This document shows positions 1 through 8,369 of a DNA stretch of 64,000 bases, piece by piece. Made by a program: the position numbers and the translations under genes. The DNA is from an uncultured Lachnospiraceae bacterium. GTDB lineage: Bacteria; Bacillota; Clostridia; Lachnospirales; Lachnospiraceae. The notes under the pieces are model-generated. The model did not search any database. It was not told the origin of the DNA and saw only the letters and a program-made list of their open reading frames with translations. The stretch covers positions 1 through 64,000 of the forward strand of contig CAJTPO010000014.1 of the NCBI GenBank assembly GCA_910578115.1. The letters run 5' to 3'. Every line of letters begins with the position of its first letter. The stretch's first letter is position 1.

Positions 1-76
1 GGCCGCATGGCCATCCATGCTGTGAAAGTCGAAGACTTTCATAGTTAACGACATTAGAAATTCCGTTTACAATATA
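1..76 (-). repeat. Structured intergenic repeat, copy A (cut by window edge)
   Basis: Read on the minus strand this starts with a TATTGTAAAC-type end, runs through a core GAATTTCTAATGTCGTTAAC, then a hairpin GAAAGTC-TTC-GACTTTC, and continues into GCATGGATGGCCATGCGGCC at the window edge. The hairpin and GGATGGCCAT segment recur near 13.55 and 53.3 kb and the core recurs near 20.1 kb. The outer end abuts the stop codon of the anti-sigma gene. It looks like a small non-coding, possibly MITE-like element; its other end is outside the window. Confidence 0.6.
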
Positions 77-784
77 TCATGCCGTGCAATATAAAACAAT
101 ATCCCACAGTACAGATTTCAGACTCTTCCAGAAACTGACCGAACGTCCATCGCTCACGGTGAGCACTGCCCCGTCCAGCCCCTCACAGGTTATTTTGTAG
201 CGGTCCTCACTGGAAAGACCCGTAAACAGCACCGAATCGGCTGCTCCCTCCACATCCGCTGTCTGGATAAAGTCATCTTTATAGATCATATTCCACAGTT
301 TGATCGTCCCCGTACCCTGAAAGCCCTCTCCCGCCTGTACACTTACTTTGATCTGCGTATTATTGGTATAAAAAAAAGCCTGTTCGATCTGTTCTGCTCT
401 CATCTCACACGCACCTGCCGCAAGATTCTGCGTTCCCTCTTCTACCTCATGGACATAAGGATGCATCTGGCTGTACATATCCTGAACTGTCAGATAACCG
501 AGCGTCAACAGGACGGACAGCGTCATAATGGCCAGCACTGCGAATCCGGCCACACGGATGCGATGCCGCCTGATCTTTTCCGCAAGCTCCGTCAGGTCCG
601 GCTCCGTTCTTTCTGCCGGCTCCTGCCTGTCATCCATGATATCGCTCTGCATTCTGGACAACGTGTCACGGCAGTCCTGACACGCTCTGAGATGCTCTTC
701 TACGGCAATCCGGCTGTCCTTAGAACAGCTGTCATCCAGATAGAGCGGAAGCAGATCTTCTACCATCTCACAACTAATTCTCAT
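77..784 (-). CDS. Zinc-dependent anti-sigma factor, single-pass membrane protein
   Basis: This probably restrains the ECF sigma factor encoded just upstream, releasing it on an envelope signal. The N-terminal cytoplasmic domain has the zf-HC2 signature H31-x3-C35-x2-C38 (HLRACQDC). A charged linker follows, then one hydrophobic segment at about residues 78-100 and an extracytoplasmic domain of about 130 residues with no recognised family. The start is taken at ATG 784 because a GAAGGAG ribosome binding site precedes it; an upstream in-frame TTG at 814 lies inside a tandem duplication and is less likely. The sigma/anti-sigma order and the tight spacing support the role. The inducing signal cannot be read from the sequence. 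Confidence 0.85.
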   Translation of the reverse strand: MRISCEMVEDLLPLYLDDSCSKDSRIAVEEHLRACQDCRDTLSRMQSDIMDDRQEPAERTEPDLTELAEKIRRHRIRVAGFAVLAIMTLSVLLTLGYLTVQDMYSQMHPYVHEVEEGTQNLAAGACEMRAEQIEQAFFYTNNTQIKVSVQAGEGFQGTGTIKLWNMIYKDDFIQTADVEGAADSVLFTGLSSEDRYKITCEGLDGAVLTVSDGRSVSFWKSLKSVLWDIVLYCTA

Positions 785-845
785 TTTGCTATCATACTCC
801 TTCTCTGCTTTCAATTTTTACTATCATACTCCTTCTCTGCTTTCA
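782..845 (-). repeat. Two tandem 32-bp units duplicating a ribosome binding site
   Basis: From the stop codon of the sigma gene to the start codon of the anti-sigma gene, the sequence is two head-to-tail copies of a 32-bp unit, identical over their first 25 bases. Each contains GAAGGAGTATGATAG, a strong ribosome binding site followed by ATG. The upstream copy opens an 11-codon frame. The downstream copy opens a four-codon frame (M-I-A-K) whose TGA overlaps the anti-sigma ATG (ATGA). Confidence 0.8.
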
Positions 846-1337
846 CTCCATGTCTTCCATCAGCTCGATCAGTTTATTTTTGGCACGGTAAAACGTGACC
901 TTCGCCCAGGATTCCGTTTTGCCGTAAACAGCTGAAATCTCCTTGAACTTGAGTTCTCCCAGGATACGCAGCATAAACACTTCCTTGTAGGGATCGTCAA
1001 GCTCATGTATGTGTCTGTAAATGTTCAGCGCCTGCTCTTTTTTCACCAGCTGCTCCAAAATACCGGCCTCTTCTGTGGCACGATCGTTCTGCTCCCACGG
1101 AACGGTCCGTTTTGTCCTCTTGTTTTCTCTATACAGAGCATTCTTCGCGATCTGGCACAGCCATGTTTCCGGCCGGCACTCCCCTCTGAATCGATCGATA
1201 TGCAAGTATGCCTGATAGAAAGTCTCCGAGGTCAGCTCCTCCGCCAATGCCGCATCCCCGCACAGAGAAAGCAGAAAACGGTACACGACAGCCCAATGCT
1301 CCCGGATCAGTTTTTCAAATTCATTCGTTACGATCAC
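843..1337 (-). CDS. ECF-type RNA polymerase sigma factor
   Basis: An alternative sigma factor that would direct RNA polymerase to a small regulon. At 164 residues it has the two-domain ECF layout. Sigma-70 region 2 covers about residues 8-75 (WAVVYRFLLSLCGDAALAEE and ETFYQAYLHIDRFRG). Region 4 covers about 105-160 with the helix-turn-helix LKFKEISAVYGKTESWAKVT. The start is a GTG preceded by AAAGGC; no in-frame ATG fits. The cognate anti-sigma gene follows immediately. The gene before it is an unrelated ATPase 88 bp away, so a separate promoter is expected, but none matched a confident consensus. Confidence 0.9.
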   Translation of the reverse strand: MIVTNEFEKLIREHWAVVYRFLLSLCGDAALAEELTSETFYQAYLHIDRFRGECRPETWLCQIAKNALYRENKRTKRTVPWEQNDRATEEAGILEQLVKKEQALNIYRHIHELDDPYKEVFMLRILGELKFKEISAVYGKTESWAKVTFYRAKNKLIELMEDME

Positions 1338-1425
1338 CTGCCTTTTGTATATTAGAGTACGCAGAAGGCAAAAGGATACAAAAACTATGCAGTCTCTGTA
1401 CTGTCAAAATAATTTTTCTATTCTG

Positions 1426-3225
1426 TCACTGTCTGAGACCTCTCAAATATTCTTCCACGTTCAGATAAGCCACATTCCCTCCCCTGTTCTCGGCCATATC
1501 TTCTGGTTCTGTCGTCTGGCCTCTGTAGATCACATATTTTCCGGTGATCGGCCCGTATCGGAACTCTGTATCCCTGCATTTTGCCTCATCCAGCAAATGT
1601 CTGCACTGCTCTCTGACCGCTTCCGTGCTGTGCTTGATCTCGTAAATCTCACAGCTGCCTTTTTCCGGGTCAAAAACTACCATATCAAACTCACCCACTG
1701 CAAACTGCAGCCTGAACACTTCACAGTTGTTTTTCGCCTGCTTTGTTTCAAGCAGCACAATATCCTCCATCATCCTGCCTTTGATTTCATCCAGGATACG
1801 GTCTGTCACGCGCTTTCTCTCTTCAAGGGACATATCTCTGAACTTTTCATCCTGCATCAGTGATCTGATCAGCGCCTCCGCCTGCGAATACCGCATACCT
1901 GGCTGTGAAAATACGGTCCTTGTTTCCTTCCGGTTATGATCGGACATCCATCTGTTCTCAATTTCAACCGTAAGATCCAGAAGATCCAGATACTCTTTGA
2001 TCTCAAAACGATGCATATCCCGAATTTCCACGGACTGCTCTTTCCTGTTTTTGATCTCCAACAGCTCTTTCAGCGTCTCATTTACCTTTTCGATATCAAT
2101 GCGGTCGAGAATATCCGTAGGCTTTTCCCGGTCCTTGCGCAGGTTCTTCGCGGAAATCTTCAGATCCCCCGACCGGAAATCCCTTGTCAGAACTTCCAGT
2201 GTGAACCGATGGTTGATATCCTCCACGATCCGATTGACCGCGTTTGTCAGTTCATTTTTCTCATACAATTCTCTCAAAGAACGAAAATGATCCCCATATT
2301 GATAATTTTTCAGAGAATGCTGAATGTTACGTGCGATCGCACTGTCTACATATTCATCCGTGCTTTTTTTCGTGGCAAAGATCCGGGAGCTGTCATTATA
2401 ATGCTTTCCTCCCATACTCATGGTGCCGCCGTAATAAATGTAATCATCAATCCCTTCAATACCAAGTACCCGCTCAAACTCACGATAAGGAATAAAAGTA
2501 GTATGAGACATGATGCATCTGTCATACAATTCTTCATCTTCCGTAAACAGAAAGCCAAGAGAATCCGTTCCCGACAAAACGATCTTCATGCCGCTTGCCG
2601 CAAACACATCGGAAAACAAAGCCGCTCCTTCGATGAAATCATTCAGAAGCGTCACTTCATCCATAAATACATACCGGTAACCGCTCTTTTCCAGATACTT
2701 TAAATCCTGATTCACATCATCCAGCGTCCTGTTATCCTGTATCTGGATAAAAACCGTCTGCTGTCTCATCGCAGTATCCATTTCAGAGATCAGCTGACGG
2801 ATCAGCGTTGTCTTCCCTGTCCTTCGCAGACCGTATAAAATATACACCCTGTCCTGCATATCGCCATAGATATACGCCCGCAGATGCTGATAACATTCCC
2901 GCCTCTTCCACCCGGAAACAGGTTTCACAAAGCGGTCCAGTTCTTCCCCGATCCTCACCGGACAATGAAACTGCCAGGCCGGTTTGATCCCTTCGGCTTC
3001 CTCTCTTGTTATTTGTTTCAACAGATTTTGCAGTTCTTTCCTTCTTTCGATCTGTTTCGCAAGCATCTCCAGTTCCTCGCCTTTTGCTCTTCTGGAATGC
3101 TGCCTGCCGGCTTCCCGCCACTGATAATAAGCATACTCTCTGCCGTTTATTTTCTTGTAAGTGATACCGCCACCTGGCAAAGTCTCAATCTCTGCCATGA
3201 TCCTGCCATACTCTTCTTTCGACAT
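1426..3225 (-). CDS. AAA-family ATPase with C-terminal PD-(D/E)XK-like domain
   Basis: A member of the archaeal/bacterial AAA_14-type ATPases, whose cellular role is generally unknown. An N-terminal 75-residue basic segment (YKKINGREYAYYQW) resembles the DUF6788-type substrate-recognition module. The ATPase core has Walker A GLRRTGKTT near residue 130 and Walker B YVFMDEV near 188. The C-terminal part contains GEFDMVV followed by EIYEIKHS, fitting a PD-(D/E)XK nuclease-like fold often linked to DUF4143. ATG 3225 has an AAGGAGG site. The upstream region carries repeated GTTAAA motifs that look like an operator. It stands alone between gpsA and the sigma factor. Nuclease activity is inferred from motif layout only. 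Confidence 0.75.
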   Translation of the reverse strand: MSKEEYGRIMAEIETLPGGGITYKKINGREYAYYQWREAGRQHSRRAKGEELEMLAKQIERRKELQNLLKQITREEAEGIKPAWQFHCPVRIGEELDRFVKPVSGWKRRECYQHLRAYIYGDMQDRVYILYGLRRTGKTTLIRQLISEMDTAMRQQTVFIQIQDNRTLDDVNQDLKYLEKSGYRYVFMDEVTLLNDFIEGAALFSDVFAASGMKIVLSGTDSLGFLFTEDEELYDRCIMSHTTFIPYREFERVLGIEGIDDYIYYGGTMSMGGKHYNDSSRIFATKKSTDEYVDSAIARNIQHSLKNYQYGDHFRSLRELYEKNELTNAVNRIVEDINHRFTLEVLTRDFRSGDLKISAKNLRKDREKPTDILDRIDIEKVNETLKELLEIKNRKEQSVEIRDMHRFEIKEYLDLLDLTVEIENRWMSDHNRKETRTVFSQPGMRYSQAEALIRSLMQDEKFRDMSLEERKRVTDRILDEIKGRMMEDIVLLETKQAKNNCEVFRLQFAVGEFDMVVFDPEKGSCEIYEIKHSTEAVREQCRHLLDEAKCRDTEFRYGPITGKYVIYRGQTTEPEDMAENRGGNVAYLNVEEYLRGLRQ

Positions 3226-3248
3226 ACACGTCCCTCCTTACAAGAGCA

Positions 3249-3289
3249 TTTTAACTTTTTTAACTTTTTCTGTAAAGTTAAAAGTTAAA
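3249..3289 (-). promoter_or_regulatory. AT-rich operator-like repeats upstream of the AAA ATPase
   Basis: Four near-copies of TTTAACTT lie within 41 bp, two in each orientation, forming an imperfect inverted repeat around a central ACAG. It ends about 24 bp before the ATPase start codon. The spacing suggests protein binding at or near the promoter, possibly autoregulation. No clear -35/-10 pair could be separated from the repeats. Confidence 0.45.
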
Positions 3290-3309
3290 CTCTCATTTTA
3301 AAAAGCCAA

Positions 3310-3347
3310 AATCCGCTGCCGGCCCTTTACCAGGGCAGCAGCGGATT
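3310..3347 (-). terminator. Rho-independent terminator overlapping the gpsA stop codon
   Basis: AATCCGCTGC pairs with GCAGCGGATT around an inner GCCCT/AGGGC stem. On the minus strand it is followed by TTTTGGCTTTTT. The hairpin includes the last codons and TAA of gpsA, so transcription of the gpsA operon should end here. Confidence 0.8.
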
Positions 3348-4334
3348 CTCGATCTTCTTATCCCGCAGCATTAAATTTTTTACAGCCTCGTCCGCCAGCT
3401 GTCCCTCGAACAGCACCGCGTTGACCTGCTCGATAATGGGCAGCTGTACGTCAAACTTTTTCGCCAGCCCCATGGCAGCCTTGGCGGAATACACGCCTTC
3501 CACCACCATCTTCACCTCGTCCATGGCCTGCTTCATCGTGTAGCCCTGTCCGATCAGGATGCCGGCCCGCCTGTTGCGGGAGTGCATGGAAGCACAGGTC
3601 ACGATCAGGTCTCCGATCCCCGTCAGCCCGCAGAAAGTCTCAAACCTGCCGCCCATGGCCACGCCCAGTCTGGCGATCTCGGTAATGCCTCTGGTGATCA
3701 GCGCCGCCTTCGTGTTATCCCCGTAGCCCAGGCCGTCGGCGATACCCGCCGCCAGAGCCACCACATTTTTCAACGCCGCCCCAAGCTCAATACCCAGCAC
3801 GTCCGGGCTGATATAGACACGGAACACTTCATTCATAAAGATATTCTGCAGATATTCCGCCGTCTCCTTGTCCTTTGCTCCCACGACAATCGTGGTGGGA
3901 ATCCCTCTTCCCACTTCCTCCGCATGGGAAGGCCCGGAAAGCACCGCCACATTGGCCTGCGGAATCTCTTCTTCTATGATCTGGGAAAGGGTGAGCAGCG
4001 TTTTCTCTTCGATCCCCTTCGCCACATTGACGATCACCTGTCCTTCTTTTACCAGAGAGGCCATGCTGTGGGAAGTGCTTCTCGTATAGGGCGACGGAAC
4101 TGCCAGCACCAGCACCTCCGCTCCTTTCACCGCCTGCTCTAAATCCGTCGTAAAGACCATGTCCTCCGGCAGCTTCACCCCGGGCAGCTTGTCTTTATGC
4201 TCACGCTCTTTCTGCAGCATCCTGATCTCCGCCTCGATGACGGACCAGACCGTCACATGATGTCCGTTCTTATGCAAAAGCACCGCCAGCGCAATCCCCC
4301 AGCTTCCTGCCCCTATGATACTGATATCAGCCAT
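3327..4334 (-). CDS. gpsA: NAD(P)-dependent glycerol-3-phosphate dehydrogenase
   Basis: Makes sn-glycerol 3-phosphate from dihydroxyacetone phosphate, the backbone precursor for phospholipids, in the cytoplasm. The N-terminal Rossmann motif is GAGSWG. The family signatures GIELGAALKNVVALAAG (catalytic Lys in the helical domain) and the GLTGIGDLIVTC segment are intact. Length (335 residues) is normal. ATG 4334 is preferred over an in-frame ATG at 4346 because GGAGGAG sits just before 4334. It follows plsY, which uses its product, and both probably belong to the DUF512-der-plsY-gpsA transcript. Confidence 0.96.
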   Translation of the reverse strand: MADISIIGAGSWGIALAVLLHKNGHHVTVWSVIEAEIRMLQKEREHKDKLPGVKLPEDMVFTTDLEQAVKGAEVLVLAVPSPYTRSTSHSMASLVKEGQVIVNVAKGIEEKTLLTLSQIIEEEIPQANVAVLSGPSHAEEVGRGIPTTIVVGAKDKETAEYLQNIFMNEVFRVYISPDVLGIELGAALKNVVALAAGIADGLGYGDNTKAALITRGITEIARLGVAMGGRFETFCGLTGIGDLIVTCASMHSRNRRAGILIGQGYTMKQAMDEVKMVVEGVYSAKAAMGLAKKFDVQLPIIEQVNAVLFEGQLADEAVKNLMLRDKKIENPLLPW

Positions 4335-4486
4335 TTTCTCCTCCATTCCGAAATGTCACAACTTCTTTTCCATATCCTTGCCATCGTGCCCCTCATTGCA
4401 CATGACACCCGCTGACACGACCGTCGGCACCCTGACTGCCAGCATAACAGCCTACTCTGAGCGGCATCCGTCCCCTGACTGCCGGA

Positions 4487-5137
4487 TCAATCTACCTTAT
4501 TTTTATGGGTCAGATATGTCTTGCGCTCCGTCCCGCCAAGCAGTCTTTTAATATTATCCTTATGTTTATAATACGCCATGACCGTCAAAAATCCGGCGAT
4601 AACATACATCTCGATCAGGGCTTCCTGCGGCATACCGAAGATCCCCATCTGTCCCAGCACCACCAGCTCGATCATAAATCCCGCATAGACAAGCAGCGAC
4701 CCCAGCGATACATAATGCGTCGTAAAAAAGGTGCCGAAGAACAAAATCACGCCCATGGGGATCAGCCAGGGATGAAAGGAAAGGATCATGCCCGCCGTCG
4801 CCGCAATCCCTTTTCCCCCTTTGAAATGCAGATAAAAAGGGAAGTTATGTCCCAGAATAGCGCCCGCCGCCGCATAAATCTTCAGCAGATATATTTCGTC
4901 CGGATGGGAATTTTGAAAGAGCATGTTCGTCAGCACGATGGCCAGAATACACTTCATGATATCCCCCAGCAGAACGATAAGTCCCGCCTTCGTTCCCAGC
5001 GTCCGCAGCGTGTTCGTCGTACCTGCATTGCCGCTGCCGTAATTCCTGATGTCAATGCCATGCAGCTTTCCGTAAAGATAAGCCGTCTGAAACAGTCCAA
5101 ATACATATCCGATCACCAAACATATAGCTCGTTCCAC
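4487..5137 (-). CDS. plsY: Acyl-phosphate:glycerol-3-phosphate acyltransferase PlsY
   Basis: Integral membrane enzyme that transfers an acyl group from acyl phosphate (made by PlsX, encoded at 50-51 kb here) to glycerol 3-phosphate, giving lysophosphatidate. The family motifs GSGNAGTTNTLRTLG, HNFPFYLHFKGGKGIA and a later glycine/serine loop are present, with about five hydrophobic segments. The start is GTG 5137, two bases after the der stop region, consistent with translational coupling. The 216-residue length is usual. The C-terminal tail (TERKTYLTHKNKVD) is polar. Confidence 0.95.
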   Translation of the reverse strand: MERAICLVIGYVFGLFQTAYLYGKLHGIDIRNYGSGNAGTTNTLRTLGTKAGLIVLLGDIMKCILAIVLTNMLFQNSHPDEIYLLKIYAAAGAILGHNFPFYLHFKGGKGIAATAGMILSFHPWLIPMGVILFFGTFFTTHYVSLGSLLVYAGFMIELVVLGQMGIFGMPQEALIEMYVIAGFLTVMAYYKHKDNIKRLLGGTERKTYLTHKNKVD

Positions 5138-5139
5138 TT

Positions 5140-6477
5140 TTACTTGTTTTCCTTTCTCTCGCGAATGATAAATCTAAGCGGCGTTCCCATAAATCCAAAA
5201 GTCTCCCGGATCTGATTTTCCAGATATCTCGTGTAGGAAAAATGCATCAGCTCCTTATCGTTTACAAAAATGACAAAGGTAGGCGGTTTGACCGCAGCCT
5301 GGGTAATGTAATACAGGCGAAGTCGCCGGCCCTTATCAGAAGGCGGCTGCTGCAGCGCCACGGCCTCGGCCATGATCTCATTGAGCACACCTGTCGCCAC
5401 CCGCATGGAATGATTCTCGCTGACCACGTCGATCAGGTCAAACAGCTTACCCAGCCGCTGCCCTGTGACCGCCGAGATAAAAATGATCTCCGCGTAGGTC
5501 ATAAAAGAAAGCACTTTCCTCACCTTCTGGGTAAATTCATTCACCGTCTTGTTGTCCTTCTCGATGGCGTCCCACTTATTGACTGCAATGATGATGGCTT
5601 TGCCGCGGTCATGGGCAATCCCCGCGATCTTGGCATCCTGTTCCGTCACACCCTCCGTGGCGTCGATCACCAGCACCACGATATCGGCCCGCTCTACAGC
5701 CGCCACCGTGCGGATGATCATATAGCGCTCCAGTTCTTCCTTGATCTTATTCTTCCTGCGCAGTCCCGCCGTATCAATGAACACATATTCCTTCTTATTA
5801 TGAGTGATCTCCGTATCAATGGCGTCCCTGGTGGTGCCCGCCACATCGGACACGATCACACGGTTCTCCCCGATCAGCCTGTTGATAATCGACGACTTGC
5901 CCACATTCGGTTTGCCCACAATGGCCACCTTCGTGCGCTCGTCCTCTTCCTCCTCGGCCGCCTCCCTGTCAAAATAAGACGTCACCTCGTCCAACAGCTC
6001 TCCAAAGCCCAGCTTATTTACGGAAGAGATGGCAAAAGGCTCACCGATACCCAGATTGTAGAATTCATACACATCTGCCATATACTTATTGAAATCATCC
6101 ACCTTGTTGACCGCCAGCACCACCGGTTTCTGCGACCGGCGCAGCATATCCGCCACTTTGGAATCCGCATCCACCAGTCCCTGCTTCACATCCACCAGAA
6201 AGACGATCACGTCCGCCGTGTCGATGGCGATCTGTGCCTGCTCCCGCATCTGTGAGAGGATGATATCTCTGCTCTCCGGCTCGATGCCGCCCGTATCGAT
6301 CAATGTAAAATTCATATCCAGCCAGTTCACGTCCGCATAGATCCGGTCTCTCGTGATGCCCGGCGTATCCTTGACGATCGAGATCATCTCTCCTGCCAGT
6401 GCGTTGAACAGCGTGGATTTCCCGACATTGGGCCGTCCCACGATCGCCACGATCGGCTTGGTCTTCTTCTTACTCAT
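5140..6477 (-). CDS. der: Ribosome biogenesis GTPase Der (EngA)
   Basis: Double-GTPase needed for 50S ribosomal subunit maturation. The first G domain begins GRPNVGKST (about residue 12) with the downstream DTGG switch. The second begins GKPNVGKSS (about 185) with DTAGL and NKWD. The C-terminal KH-like domain covers about the last 90 residues. ATG 6477 (MSKKK) has GGAG nine bases upstream and gives the normal 445-residue protein; an upstream GTG frame overlaps the preceding gene and is less likely. It sits between DUF512 and plsY, a grouping common in Clostridia. Confidence 0.97.
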   Translation of the reverse strand: MSKKKTKPIVAIVGRPNVGKSTLFNALAGEMISIVKDTPGITRDRIYADVNWLDMNFTLIDTGGIEPESRDIILSQMREQAQIAIDTADVIVFLVDVKQGLVDADSKVADMLRRSQKPVVLAVNKVDDFNKYMADVYEFYNLGIGEPFAISSVNKLGFGELLDEVTSYFDREAAEEEEDERTKVAIVGKPNVGKSSIINRLIGENRVIVSDVAGTTRDAIDTEITHNKKEYVFIDTAGLRRKNKIKEELERYMIIRTVAAVERADIVVLVIDATEGVTEQDAKIAGIAHDRGKAIIIAVNKWDAIEKDNKTVNEFTQKVRKVLSFMTYAEIIFISAVTGQRLGKLFDLIDVVSENHSMRVATGVLNEIMAEAVALQQPPSDKGRRLRLYYITQAAVKPPTFVIFVNDKELMHFSYTRYLENQIRETFGFMGTPLRFIIRERKENK

Positions 6478-6515
6478 ATAACACGCTCCATTTCCCAAAA
6501 GTAAATTTACCACTT

Positions 6516-7853
6516 TCAACGGCCCAACACTGCCTGTACAAAGTCATGCCCGCTTGATTTTACAATATCTACCTTAACTTGTAAAGCCTTTTCCACGTCT
6601 CCCACCGTCACATCATCCAGAAAATAGTCCTCTCCGCTGCGCAGTACATTCTGCGGAAGCAGAATCCGCTCTCCCAGTTCTCTGCCCTGCAGCTGGCGGA
6701 TGATATCCTGCCCCGTCAGCAGGCCGGACACCGTGATCCGCTCCCCGAAAAATTCATTGGTGATGGCATACACATGGATATGCAGCGCCGGGAACCGCTC
6801 TTCCAGCTGCCGGACCATATCCTGCAGAAAAGGATACGCCAGCTGTCCCGTCACAACAGACAGTTCCCCGCCACAGGACGCATAACGCTCCCGTACCTGC
6901 TTCTGCTCTTCCAACAGCTTCATGGCTTCCGCAAATTCTTTCAAAAGCAGTCTGAGCATCCCCACACCGTTTTCCAGCTGCAGATAACCGTCATAGCGCT
7001 CCGCCTCCGGCAGCGGTTCTTCCGCCAGCACATACCACTCGTCGGAGGCATGTACGAAATGCAGGCCGTACTGCGGATAGAGCTTCTCCTGCCATCTGTG
7101 GATACACCGCAGCACCTCCTGCGCGTCCTCCTTCGCAAAAGGCTCCAGCGGATACAGTCCTTCCCGGTATTTCGACAGTCCTACCGGCACCACCGACACA
7201 CTCTCCAGATGCGGCAGATATGCCGTCAGATCCGCGATGCTCCGCTCCAGTTCCGCCCCGTCGTTGACGCCTTTGCACAGAACGATCTGCCCGTTCATCG
7301 TGATCCCGGCCTCATACAGCTTCCGCACCTGCAAAAGCGCCTGCCCGGCAAACCGGTTATTTAACATCATACACCGCAGTTCTGGATTGGTAGTCTGAAA
7401 CGAGATATTGATCGGCGACAGATGATAGCGGATGATCCGCTCCACATCCTCATCCGACATATTCGTCAGCGTCACATAATTCCCCTGCAGAAAGGAAAGC
7501 CTGGAATCGTCATCTTTAAAATACAGCGTCTCCCGCATCCCCTTCGGCATCTGGTCGATAAAACAGAAAATACATTTATTGTGGCAGGAACGGTAATCAT
7601 CCATCAGCCCGTTTTCAAACTCGATCCCCAGATCCTCGTCGTACTCCTTGTCAATTTCCAACAGCCATTCTTCATCGTCCGCCCTGCGGATCAATACTTC
7701 AATGTACTCATCCTGCGTCAGGTACTGATAGTCAAAAATATCCGCGATCTCCTGCCCGCCTATCTCAAGCAGCTCATCCCCCGGTTCCATGCCCATCTCC
7801 TCTGCAATGGAGCCCTCTGCGACTTTGCGGATCACATGTTTTGTTTTATGCAT
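6516..7853 (-). CDS. DUF512 family radical SAM protein with PDZ-like N-terminus
   Basis: Belongs to the DUF512 iron-sulfur oxidoreductase family, found in Firmicutes and Cyanobacteria and of uncertain reaction. An N-terminal PDZ-like domain (about residues 5-65, GSIAEEMGMEPGDELLEIGG) precedes a radical SAM barrel with the cluster motif C90-x3-C94-x2-C97 (CHNKCIFC). The DUF512 domain occupies the C-terminal half (about 230-430). The first gene of the operon leading into der, plsY and gpsA. Its leader is about 300 nt if the promoter at 8171-8199 is used. The conserved pairing with der suggests a link to ribosome or translation work, but that is inference. Confidence 0.9.
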   Translation of the reverse strand: MHKTKHVIRKVAEGSIAEEMGMEPGDELLEIGGQEIADIFDYQYLTQDEYIEVLIRRADDEEWLLEIDKEYDEDLGIEFENGLMDDYRSCHNKCIFCFIDQMPKGMRETLYFKDDDSRLSFLQGNYVTLTNMSDEDVERIIRYHLSPINISFQTTNPELRCMMLNNRFAGQALLQVRKLYEAGITMNGQIVLCKGVNDGAELERSIADLTAYLPHLESVSVVPVGLSKYREGLYPLEPFAKEDAQEVLRCIHRWQEKLYPQYGLHFVHASDEWYVLAEEPLPEAERYDGYLQLENGVGMLRLLLKEFAEAMKLLEEQKQVRERYASCGGELSVVTGQLAYPFLQDMVRQLEERFPALHIHVYAITNEFFGERITVSGLLTGQDIIRQLQGRELGERILLPQNVLRSGEDYFLDDVTVGDVEKALQVKVDIVKSSGHDFVQAVLGR

Positions 7854-8170
7854 TCTTTCCTCCGTTCCGAAGCATTTTACACTGAACTTATGCAGTTTGT
7901 TGAACTAAACTGCTCACCCTGTCCGGATACATGGTGCTTCCCTGCACCGGTCCTTTTTACCGTCTGATAAAATAAGGACGTAAGCTATATAGAATAGACT
8001 TGCGCCCTGTTTATTGCTTACTATTTAATTATTCCCTGTTAATCATTCGTCGTATGCTTTTACACTGATCGAAATTGCCTGATCGCATCTCTTCCTGTTG
8101 ATCCATTTTATCCATGTTCGCCTGGTATGCAGCCGCCTTCTGCCTGCAAAACAGTGCTGTAGATATGGTC

Positions 8171-8199
8171 AGTATACCATAATTCAGGCGGCAAGTCTA
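8171..8199 (-). promoter_or_regulatory. Predicted promoter for DUF512-der-plsY-gpsA
   Basis: TAGACT (8194-8199) and TATACT (8171-8176) are 17 bp apart on the minus strand, with an extended -10 TGG. The -10 surroundings ATGGTATACTGA are identical to those of the plsX promoter at 51148-51176. Confidence 0.65.
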
Positions 8200-8277
8200 T
8201 TACGATTTGAAATTCACGGCAGATTCCGGAACATGGTCGCCGGAGGCCGAACTGATTATAGTTTCACCAGAATTTCC

Positions 8278-8306
8278 TTGACGTGTCACTGGCATAATGA
8301 TATAAA
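8278..8306 (+). promoter_or_regulatory. Predicted promoter for prs
   Basis: TTGACG (8278-8283) and TATAAA (8301-8306) with 17-bp spacing, 64 bp before the prs start codon. Confidence 0.75.
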
Positions 8307-8369
8307 ATAATTGTCAGTACATGGCTTTTTACGCTATTAGGAAGTTACTGGAAGATACAGGAGGACATC

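Larger units (their letters stand above)
7854..8369. other. 516-bp divergent intergenic region between DUF512 and prs
   Basis: No convincing open reading frame. It holds divergent promoter candidates (8171-8199 minus, 8278-8306 plus) and a perfect 7-bp hairpin, GCAGTTT/AAACTGC, at 7892-7913, 39 bp before the DUF512 start codon on the minus strand. The roughly 310-nt minus-strand leader did not match a riboswitch class I can recognise. Confidence 0.5.

Noticed and set aside
1338..1425. Autoregulated ECF promoter upstream of the sigma gene
   Set aside because: A TGTATCC and a CGTAC are present, but their spacing (13 bp) is too short for a typical ECF promoter.
7854..8165. Possible riboswitch in the DUF512 leader
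   Set aside because: The leader is long and has hairpins, but no conserved core of a known class could be recognised by eye.
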